64,000 bases of DNA. Origin: Microcella alkaliphila. GTDB lineage: Bacteria; Actinomycetota; Actinomycetes; Actinomycetales; Microbacteriaceae. The notes under the pieces were generated by a model. It was given only the letters and a program-made list of their open reading frames with translations, had not been told where the DNA came from and did not search any database. The DNA is taken from positions 124,001-188,000 of the forward strand of contig NZ_SGXT01000011.1 of NCBI RefSeq assembly GCF_004216855.1, in the 5' to 3' direction. Positions 58,196 through 64,000 of this stretch are shown here, piece by piece. Position numbers and translations under genes: made by a program. Each line of letters starts with the position of its first letter. Positions within the stretch are counted from its first letter, which is position 1.

Positions 58196-59041
58196 TCAGC
58201 CTTCGAGCACGCCCGTCGAGAGCAGGATCAGGATCGTCGAGCCGAGCAGCACGCGATAGATCACGAATGGCAGGAACGAGCGCTTCGAGATGTAGGCCAT
58301 GAGCCCCGCGATGACGACGAGGGCGATGACGAAGGCGATGCCGGTGGCGACGAGCGTCTCTCCCCAGCCGAAGGGGCCGGTCGTTGTCGGGTCGATCAGT
58401 GCCGTGCGCAGCTCGTAGAACCCTGAGCCGAAGACGGCCGGGATCGCGAGGAGGAAGGCGTAGCGGGCGGCGGCGGGCCGGGTGTAGCCGAGCGTGAGAC
58501 CCATGGTCGTCGTGGCGCCCGAACGCGAGACGCCCGGCACGAGCGCCAGCATCTGCGCGAGGCCGTAGTAGAGGCCGTGCGGGTACGTGAGGTCGTTCAG
58601 TTCGCGGGTGCGTCGGCCGAGATAGTCTGCCAGGCCGAGCAGCAGGCCGAAGCCGATCAGAAAGATCGCGACGAGCCACAGCGAGCGGAAGGTGTCGCGA
58701 ATGTACTCCTGCCCGAAGTAGCCGGCCACGGCGATCGGCACGGAGCCGATGATGATCAGCCAGCCCATGCGCACGTCGGGGTCGCTCGCGGGAACCCCGC
58801 GACGGAACACGTGCGCGAACCAGCGGCTGAGGATGCGCGTGATGTCGCGCCAGAAGAACAGCACGACGGCAAGCTCCGTACCGATCTGCGTGATCGCGGT
58901 GAAGGTCGCGCCCGGGTCGGTCGCGGCGGGCAGGAATTCGCCGACGATGCGCAGGTGCGCGCTGGAGGAGATCGGCAGGAATTCGGTGATGCCCTGAACG
59001 ACGCCCAGGATGATCGCGTCGACGTACGTACTCGTGCTCAC
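58196..59041 (-). CDS. uppP: Undecaprenyl-diphosphatase
   Basis: A 281-aa membrane enzyme (BacA type) recycling the C55 carrier lipid of peptidoglycan synthesis. GITEFLPISSSAH and PGVSRSGATT are the two active-site motifs. About eight helices. GTG 59041. M20 hydrolase gene is 17 bp upstream. Confidence 0.97.
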   Translation of the reverse strand: MSTSTYVDAIILGVVQGITEFLPISSSAHLRIVGEFLPAATDPGATFTAITQIGTELAVVLFFWRDITRILSRWFAHVFRRGVPASDPDVRMGWLIIIGSVPIAVAGYFGQEYIRDTFRSLWLVAIFLIGFGLLLGLADYLGRRTRELNDLTYPHGLYYGLAQMLALVPGVSRSGATTTMGLTLGYTRPAAARYAFLLAIPAVFGSGFYELRTALIDPTTTGPFGWGETLVATGIAFVIALVVIAGLMAYISKRSFLPFVIYRVLLGSTILILLSTGVLEG

Positions 59042-59058
59042 GGGATCGGGATCGCCTT

Positions 59059-60387
59059 CTAGTAGGTGAGGAGGAAGTCGGTCAGCGCGCGGTGGCCGAA
59101 GTCGAGGGCCGCCAGCGGAACGCGCTCGTCGACCCCGTGGAACATAGCGGGAAAGTCGAGCTCGGGCGTGAGGCGCAGCGGGGCGAAGCCGTATCCGGTG
59201 ATGCCGAGCTCGCTGAGCGCCTTGTTGTCGGTGCCGCCGCTCAACAGGTACGGCAGCACCTCAGCCTCGGGGTCGTGGGCCTTGAGCGTGCCGACCATGG
59301 CGTCGACGATGGGGCCCGAGAAGGGGTTTTCGAGCCCGACGTCTTGCACGACGATCTCGAGCTCGATGTCGTCGCCGATGAGTTCTCGCACCCGGTCGAG
59401 CACGGCGTCTTCGTCGCCCGGCAGGGTGCGGATGTCGATGAGCGCCTCGGCCGCGTCGGGGATCACGTTGTGCTTGTAGCCGGCCGCGAGCAGCGTGGGG
59501 TTGCTCGTCGTGCGGAGGGTCGCCGTGAGGAAACCGGCGGCCGTGCCCGTACGCAGCAGCAACTCATCAGGGCCCGTGGTCTCGAGGTCCGCGTTGAGCA
59601 GGCGTGCGACTTCGCCGAGCAGTTGAGACGTGGTGTCGGTGAGGTGCAGCGGCCACTCTTCGCGGCCGAGCGCGACGACCGCCTCGGCGAGCTTCGTGAC
59701 CGCATTGTTCGGGATGACGCGGGATCCGTGGGCGGCGACCCCGCGAGCGCGCAAGCGGATCCAGATGAGCGCCTTCTCCCCCGTCTGTAGCAGGTAGGCG
59801 CGCTTGCCGCCGATCTCGACGGAGTAGCCGCCCACCTCGCTGATGGCTTCCGTCGCGCCGGCGAACAATTCGGGGCGATGCGTGACCAGGTGATGCGAGC
59901 CATAGACGCCGCCGTTCTCCTCGTCGGAGAAGAACGCGATCGTCAGGTCGCGATTCGGCTGGCGACCGCTTCCGAGAGTCTCGGTGAGCGCGGTCAGGAT
60001 CATCGCATCCATGTTCTTCATGTCAACCGCGCCCCGGCCCCACAGGAGCCCGTCGCGAATCTCGCCACCGAACGGATCGACGCTCCAGTTCGCCGGGTCG
60101 GCGGGCACAACGTCGAGGTGGCCGTGCACGACGAGCCCCGGGCGCTCAGAGCGACTTGTGTCGACCGGGTTGGCGTACGAGCCGGGGACCTTCGCGATGA
60201 CGCTTGTGCGACGATCGGCGGCGTCGACGTATTCGATGTCGAGGCCGAGCGATTCGAGGATCGCGCCGACGTATTCAGCCGCCTCCGTCTCGCCGCGACT
60301 GCGGCCCTCACCCCAGTTCGTCGTGTCGAAACGAATGAGGTCGCGAGCGATCCGGGCGGTGTCGCTGAGTGTCTCGTCGGCGGCCAT
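59059..60387 (-). CDS. M20-family metallohydrolase (dipeptidase/deacylase-like)
   Basis: A 442-aa zinc enzyme. VVHGHLDVVPAD (His-x-Asp), GAVDMKNMDAM (bridging Asp) and FSDEENGGVYGSHHLV (general-base Glu and metal Glu) mark the catalytic domain, with a dimerisation domain at about 190-310. Probably a cytosolic dipeptidase; substrate not decided by sequence. ATG 60387 has TAGCGT seven bases upstream; GTG 60396 would add three residues. Confidence 0.93.
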   Translation of the reverse strand: MAADETLSDTARIARDLIRFDTTNWGEGRSRGETEAAEYVGAILESLGLDIEYVDAADRRTSVIAKVPGSYANPVDTSRSERPGLVVHGHLDVVPADPANWSVDPFGGEIRDGLLWGRGAVDMKNMDAMILTALTETLGSGRQPNRDLTIAFFSDEENGGVYGSHHLVTHRPELFAGATEAISEVGGYSVEIGGKRAYLLQTGEKALIWIRLRARGVAAHGSRVIPNNAVTKLAEAVVALGREEWPLHLTDTTSQLLGEVARLLNADLETTGPDELLLRTGTAAGFLTATLRTTSNPTLLAAGYKHNVIPDAAEALIDIRTLPGDEDAVLDRVRELIGDDIELEIVVQDVGLENPFSGPIVDAMVGTLKAHDPEAEVLPYLLSGGTDNKALSELGITGYGFAPLRLTPELDFPAMFHGVDERVPLAALDFGHRALTDFLLTY

Positions 60388-60473
60388 GAGTTCCACGCTA
60401 CCCGCCGCGCATCCGGGCCCGCATTCCGTGCTAATGTCGTACCTCGTTCGGCCCCTCGGGGCCTGACAAACCA

Positions 60474-60559
60474 GCGCGGGTGGCGGAATTGGCAGACGCG
60501 CTAGCTTGAGGTGCTAGTGCCCGTATTAGGGCGTGGGGGTTCAAGTCCCCCCTCGCGCA
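60474..60559 (+). tRNA. tRNA-Leu(GAG)
   Basis: Class II tRNA. The acceptor GCGCGGG pairs with CTCGCGC (one G-U), then A73; CCA is not encoded. The anticodon stem CTAGC/GCTAG encloses TTGAGGT, giving anticodon GAG (CUC/CUU). The long variable arm TGCCCGTATTAGGGCGT confirms Leu. The T-arm has GGTTCAAGTCC. Confidence 0.97.
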
Positions 60560-60572
60560 CGCTGGGTGTAAG

Positions 60573-60603
60573 CGGCCCCCGAGACGATGAATCTCGGGGG
60601 CCG
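60573..60603 (+). terminator. Terminator after tRNA-Leu
   Basis: CGGCCCCCGAGA pairs perfectly with TCTCGGGGGCCG (12 bp) around a 7-nt loop, followed by TTTCGCATTTCTT. Also well placed for the convergent GNAT gene. Confidence 0.92.
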
Positions 60604-60629
60604 TTTCGCATTTCTTCGCCGTTCGGCCG

Positions 60630-61190
60630 TCACAGCTCGCGACGCATCAGCCAGCGGGTGCGATGGCCGGCGTGCGCCGAGGTCTCGAGCACGCGCTCGA
60701 AGCCGTGCGCCTCGAAGAGCGCGGTCGTGCCGACGTACCCCGAGATCGTGTCGATGCGCTCGCCCTGCGTCTCGGCCGGGTAACCCTCGACGACCGTTGC
60801 GCCGTGAGCTTTGGCGTGGGCGACAGCTCCATCGAGCAGCTCGTGCATGAGGCCGCGCTTACGGTGACCGGCGCGCACCACGAAGCACACGATCGACCAT
60901 TCCCTGCCGTCGTCGAGAAGCGGAATCGTGCGCGAGTTCATCAGTCGCCGGTACGTCGAGCGCGGGGCAACCGAGCACCAGCCGGCCACCTGGCCGTCGA
61001 CGTACGCGAGGACACCGGGGCCGGGTTCGGTCTCGCACTCGCGCGCCATGTAGGCGGGGCGCTCGGCATTCGCCGGCCGGGAGTCGCGGTAGCTCATGCA
61101 CCAGCAGGCGCCCGCGCCGGGGTTCTTCGTGCCGACGACCTCGGCAACATCCGCGAAGCGGCCGACGGCGGAGAGAACCTCAATGCTCAT
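60630..61190 (-). CDS. GNAT-family acetyltransferase
   Basis: A 186-aa protein. IVCFVVRAGHRKRGLMHELLDGAV is motif A with the acetyl-CoA loop (R-x2-G-K/R-G-x-G/M), followed by ALFEAHGFERVLE. The N-terminal CWCMSYRD block and AGWCSVAPRSTYRRL identify a subfamily common in actinobacteria with unknown substrate. ATG 61190 overlaps the upstream membrane-protein gene stop. Confidence 0.9.
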   Translation of the reverse strand: MSIEVLSAVGRFADVAEVVGTKNPGAGACWCMSYRDSRPANAERPAYMARECETEPGPGVLAYVDGQVAGWCSVAPRSTYRRLMNSRTIPLLDDGREWSIVCFVVRAGHRKRGLMHELLDGAVAHAKAHGATVVEGYPAETQGERIDTISGYVGTTALFEAHGFERVLETSAHAGHRTRWLMRREL

Positions 61191-61585
61191 GCGGGAACGG
61201 TACTCCCCTGCCCCGACGCGCCCGGCTCGGCTTCGTGACCGTGCGCGGCCGCGTGCTGCCGCTGCCGCTCGAGGTGGCGCTCGCGGTTCATGAGGAACAG
61301 CGGGAAGGTGAAGGCGATCGCCGTCAGTCCCGAGAAGACGATGTACGCCCAGAGGTGGCGCATGCCGAGCCGGCGTCCCTCGATGACGATGAACGCGCCT
61401 CCCGCGACCGCCATGACGAGCAGATCGGTGGTGAGCGAGCCGACGGCGGGGCCGTTATTGAACCAGTCGCCGAGGAAGTCGGTGCGTTCGATGATGGCGA
61501 TGGCGTTGTACGTCCAGGTGCCGACGAGGCCGGCGACAGCGATGATGCCGAAGACGACGGCGCGCGGGGTCCAGTAGCGGGTCAT
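61187..61585 (-). CDS. DUF2834-type membrane protein
   Basis: A 132-aa protein with three helices (about 8-30, 47-66 and 76-98). WFNNGPAVGSLTTDLLVMAV and FIVIEGRRLGM match DUF2834 proteins. The C-terminal 30 residues are His/Gln/Arg-rich and cytosolic. No known function. Coupled to the GNAT gene (ATGA overlap). Confidence 0.82.
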   Translation of the reverse strand: MTRYWTPRAVVFGIIAVAGLVGTWTYNAIAIIERTDFLGDWFNNGPAVGSLTTDLLVMAVAGGAFIVIEGRRLGMRHLWAYIVFSGLTAIAFTFPLFLMNRERHLERQRQHAAAHGHEAEPGASGQGSTVPA

Positions 61586-61625
61586 GGGGTCATTGTGCCC
61601 GGCGCGGTTCAGCGAGGATGGAGGC

Positions 61626-62498
61626 GTGAGCGCATTCTCAGCACCGTTCGGACTTCTTCTCGACGTTGACGGGCCGATCGCGAGCCCGGTCGCTCGGCGG
61701 ATTGTCGAGCCGAGCATCCTGCCCGACCTGGTGGCACTGGCGACAGCGGGCGTGCCGATTGCCTTCATCACGGGGCGCAGCGCGGTGTTTGTGCGTGATG
61801 AGGTCGCGGCGCGGCTGGTCGAGGCGGGGCTGCCCGACGGAGCGCCCGTCTTCGCGGTCATGGAGAAGGGCGGCGCCTGGGCGCCAGTTACACCCGCCGG
61901 GTTGGGCGCGGTCGAACTGGATGATGCGCTTGCGATTCCCGCGGACGTCACGGAGGCGGTGCACACCCTCGCACGGGCCGAGTATGCGCACGCGATGGAG
62001 GTCGACGAGGGCAAGCACGTGATGATCTCACTGGAGGCGCGCAGCGACATCCCTCACGAGGACTACTGGCCGGCGCGGGACGAGTTCCAGGAGCGGGTCT
62101 GGCAACTGCTCGTCGAGCGCGGGCTGGGGCTGCGCTACGGCGAGCGGATGCAGGCGGATGCGCGGGGCGAGGTTCCCTGGCGCATCGACCCGACGATCAT
62201 CTCGACCGACGTTGAGTCGGTGCTGCTCGACAAGGATCGCGGCGCTGCCAGGGCGCTGGAGTGGTTCGCCGCGCGGGGCGTCACAGCCCCCCGCTGGTAC
62301 TCGGCGGGCGACTCGCGCTCGGACTACCTGATGGCCGACCACGTGCACGCCGACGGCTTCGAGGCGGTGCACGTCGACGTGCGGCCGAGTGACGGCATGC
62401 TCGACCGCGACTATCCCGTCGTCACGATGGGCGAGCTGATCCACGATGAGGCGGGTGCGGCGTTCCTGCGCGAGCGGGTCGCCGAGTTGGGGCTCTGA
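61626..62498 (+). CDS. HAD-superfamily (type IIB-like) hydrolase
   Basis: A 290-aa phosphatase-like protein. GLLLDVDGPIASP has the nucleophile Asp followed by Asp-Gly, FITGRSAVFV the motif II Thr, and WYSAGDSRSDYLM the metal-binding GD-x3-D. The cap looks like trehalose-6-phosphate or sucrose-phosphate phosphatase types. GTG 61626 has GGATGGAGG just upstream. Confidence 0.87.
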   Translation: MSAFSAPFGLLLDVDGPIASPVARRIVEPSILPDLVALATAGVPIAFITGRSAVFVRDEVAARLVEAGLPDGAPVFAVMEKGGAWAPVTPAGLGAVELDDALAIPADVTEAVHTLARAEYAHAMEVDEGKHVMISLEARSDIPHEDYWPARDEFQERVWQLLVERGLGLRYGERMQADARGEVPWRIDPTIISTDVESVLLDKDRGAARALEWFAARGVTAPRWYSAGDSRSDYLMADHVHADGFEAVHVDVRPSDGMLDRDYPVVTMGELIHDEAGAAFLRERVAELGL

Positions 62499-62504
62499 CC
62501 GGGC

Positions 62505-62816
62505 GTGGCAGTCACGACTCCCCCACTCGAGCCGGTGCGCACCCTGCAGGCTGCGTTGATCTCCGGCGGGGTGCCGTGCGTCGTGGGAGGCTCAGCGCTG
62601 CTGGCCGCGCGGGGCCTCATTGAGCGGGTCAACGACTGGGATCTCGTCGTTGATGCCGAGCGCGGATCTGACGGGGTGCGGGTGGACGTGTCGACGACAG
62701 CCGAGCCCGGCGCTTTCGGGCTGTGGCATGGTATGCGGCTGGGTCGCGCTGATGAGTGGGCCCACGCCTACAGAGCGATGGGGCGTGAATCTCGCGCAGC
62801 GCTGCTCGCCACCTAG
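62505..62816 (+). CDS. Minimal nucleotidyltransferase-like protein, probably shortened
   Basis: A 103-aa protein. VGGSALLAARGLIERVNDWD holds the nucleotidyltransferase GG/S and D-x-D motifs and VRVDVS a third carboxylate. Only about a dozen residues separate DWDLVVD from VRVDV, where relatives have 35-45, so an internal deletion seems likely. It starts 6 nt after the HAD stop (GTG 62505), so probably co-transcribed. Function unknown. Confidence 0.65.
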   Translation: MAVTTPPLEPVRTLQAALISGGVPCVVGGSALLAARGLIERVNDWDLVVDAERGSDGVRVDVSTTAEPGAFGLWHGMRLGRADEWAHAYRAMGRESRAALLAT

Positions 62817-62838
62817 GCTGACGCGTGCCGCGGACAGG

Positions 62839-63096
62839 TCAGCGTTGCTGGGCGTCCGTTACGAGGAACTCGGCGGCGGGCTTGGTGAGCTTCCGGTTGG
62901 CTTTGCGCAGCGCGGCGACCGCCTGCTCTTTCTCGATCCGCGGGTCGATGCGGCGATCCCGGAGGATCCGTGCCGCCCACTCCCGCGCCGCAGGTGGCAC
63001 GCCAACCGTGGTCACGTGGTCGTCGAAAATCTCCTGCAAGCGACTGCTCGGATCTTCTCGGTCACCGAAAAGTTTGGCGGCGAGGCGGCTCTGCAT
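62839..63096 (-). CDS. 85-aa hypothetical protein
   Basis: A basic, helical, soluble protein (REWAARILRDRRIDPRIEKE, then ALRKANRKLTKPAAEFLV). AAGGA precedes ATG 63096, supporting a real gene. No family recognised. Divergent from imuA, with the LexA box in the shared upstream region, so it could also be SOS-controlled. Confidence 0.6.
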   Translation of the reverse strand: MQSRLAAKLFGDREDPSSRLQEIFDDHVTTVGVPPAAREWAARILRDRRIDPRIEKEQAVAALRKANRKLTKPAAEFLVTDAQQR

Positions 63097-63233
63097 GGCG
63101 CATATCCTTCAGTTCGGTTCGGTCGAGGGTCCATCGTGACGCGTGCACCCGAGCGGCGGCTGGGTGGTCTCTGCGCCGCCTTGCCCGGCATTCCACCGAC
63201 ACGCCGACGGAATGTCGGTGCAGGTTGCCATAT

Positions 63234-63249
63234 TCGAACGTATGTTCGA
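63234..63249. promoter_or_regulatory. LexA box (SOS operator)
   Basis: TCGAAC-GTAT-GTTCGA is a perfect match to the actinobacterial SOS consensus TCGAACN4GTTCGA. It lies 10 bp before the chosen imuA start and 138 bp before the divergent 85-aa gene. Confidence 0.95.
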
Positions 63250-63259
63250 CCATGGAGAG

Positions 63260-63982
63260 GTGCCCACACTCGCCCTCGCCTCCCCCCAGCCGACCCCGTC
63301 GGCTGTTGAGGCGTTGCAGGCGCGCATCAACGCGATGCAGCGCACGACGCTCGACACGAAGCTCACGCCGACCCACGAGGCCCTCGCCGATCTTCTGCCC
63401 GACGGCGGGCTGAAGCAGGGCGCCGCCTACTCAGTGACCTCGTCGAGCGCGCTCGTGATGGCGCTGCTCGCCGGGCCGTCGCAGGCCGGCTCGTGGTGCG
63501 GCGTCGTCGGCGTGCCCGAGTTCGGCGTCGAGGCGGCCGAAGCGCTCGGCATCGACCTCGACCGGCTCGTGCTCGTGCCGCACCCCGGTGACCAGTGGCT
63601 CACCGTCACCGCGGCGATCGCCGACGCCATGAGCGTCATCGTCGTGAAGCCCGGGCGCGCGGCGAGCGACGGCGCCGTGACGAAGCTCGCCGGGCGGCTG
63701 CGCGAGCGCGGGTCAACCCTGCTCGTGCTCGGCACCTGGCCACAGACGGAGGCCATGATCAGCATCACCGCGAGCCGCTGGTCGGGGCTTGGGCAGGGCT
63801 GGGGCTACCTCACCCAGCGCGAGGTCACCGTCACCGTCAGCTCGCGCCGCTCCCCCACACCGCGCAGCGGCCGGCTCGTCTTGCCCGACCCCAAGGTGGG
63901 CATTCGGCGTCTCGACCCGCCGCTCGGCGCCGGCCGTGGCCGCACAGCATCGGTGACGCCCCTCCCGCGGAGGGCCGGCTGA
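63260..63982 (+). CDS. imuA: ImuA-like SOS mutagenesis accessory protein
   Basis: A 240-aa RecA/SulA-like protein (SVTSSSALVMALLAGPSQAG, GVPEFGVEAAEALGIDLDRL, WLTVTAAIADAMSVIVVK); the Walker A is not preserved, as in actinobacterial ImuA'. It helps ImuB and DnaE2 in translesion synthesis. The frame stays open across the LexA box, so upstream starts are unlikely; GTG 63260 is chosen, ATG 63242 inside the box being the alternative. Its stop overlaps the imuB ATG (TGATG). Confidence 0.85.
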   Translation: MPTLALASPQPTPSAVEALQARINAMQRTTLDTKLTPTHEALADLLPDGGLKQGAAYSVTSSSALVMALLAGPSQAGSWCGVVGVPEFGVEAAEALGIDLDRLVLVPHPGDQWLTVTAAIADAMSVIVVKPGRAASDGAVTKLAGRLRERGSTLLVLGTWPQTEAMISITASRWSGLGQGWGYLTQREVTVTVSSRRSPTPRSGRLVLPDPKVGIRRLDPPLGAGRGRTASVTPLPRRAG

Positions 63983-64000
63983 TGCAGCGCACCATGGTCG
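63982..64000 (+). CDS. imuB: ImuB-like Y-family polymerase, first codons only
   Basis: ATG overlapping the imuA stop opens MQRTMV, the usual N-terminus of actinobacterial ImuB, and then the window ends. Assignment rests on the imuA neighbour and six residues. Confidence 0.6.

Noticed and set aside
1-64000. Frequent GGATGC/GCATCC hexamers
   Set aside because: They look common, but base composition alone predicts about 40-45 in 64 kb on both strands; without counting, over-representation cannot be claimed.
1-64000. CRISPR arrays, insertion sequences, rRNA genes
   Set aside because: No regularly spaced repeats, transposase genes or rRNA sequence were seen.

Overview
The window is high-GC actinobacterial DNA. 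Protein sequences and gene order point to the family Microbacteriaceae; the genus cannot be fixed from the sequence. Several blocks keep the order known from Mycobacterium tuberculosis: ahpE; Nif3/zinc-ribbon/RNase H; panB; glnA2-glnE-glnA1-lipB-lipA; ctaE-qcrCAB facing trpD; rbpA facing ppm1/lnt; and helY-tatC-tatA-pafC-pafB. Most of the window is therefore conserved chromosomal backbone.

Layout. 1-9.5 kb: partial peroxiredoxin, tRNA-Val(UAC), a putative nuclease, transporters, a Nif3/coiled-coil/RNase H operon, RNase P RNA and a fatty acid desaturase. 9.5-14.5 kb: an orphan RES-domain protein, polyphosphate glucokinase, map, panB and nadE. 14.6-22.7 kb: nitrogen assimilation (glnA2, glnE, glnA1 behind a GlnR-like operator) and lipoate synthesis. 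22.7-28.1 kb: the bc1/aa3 respiratory genes and trpD. 28.1-33.0 kb: an Lrp regulator facing a PLP gamma-lyase-like enzyme, then a TPP-riboswitch thiamine salvage operon (thiM, thiE, thiD-tenA). 33.0-34.7 kb: an Xre-cupin regulator and an EamA exporter.

34.9-39.6 kb is the clearest accessory island. It holds a frameshifted tyrosine recombinase, a small HTH protein, a zinc-finger protein with a recombinase-like C-terminus, and a KmtR-type (Ni/Co) regulator with an MFS exporter, all on one strand. Palindromes overlap the first codons of the recombinase and of the regulator. 39.7-43.9 kb follows with a small-membrane-protein operon, a TerC gene under a manganese (yybP-ykoY) riboswitch and a NUDIX gene killed by an in-frame stop. 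44-57.2 kb returns to backbone: NfeD/SPFH/GDPD, rbpA behind a SigR-like promoter, and a roughly 10.5-kb run of overlapping minus-strand genes (HAD, trmI, FKBP, pafB, pafC, tatA, tatC, helY, lnt, ppm1). 57-64 kb has PAC2, uppP, an M20 hydrolase, tRNA-Leu(GAG), small genes, and an imuA-imuB operon behind a perfect LexA box.

A pattern across the window: at least fourteen genes have a TAnnnT-like hexamer 6-8 nt before the start codon and no ribosome binding site, the same spacing seen between the -10 hexamer and the 5' end of RNase P RNA. This suggests widespread leaderless transcription, and it was used to choose several starts. No stretch above 300 bp lacks a gene or RNA. No CRISPR array, IS element or rRNA was seen.
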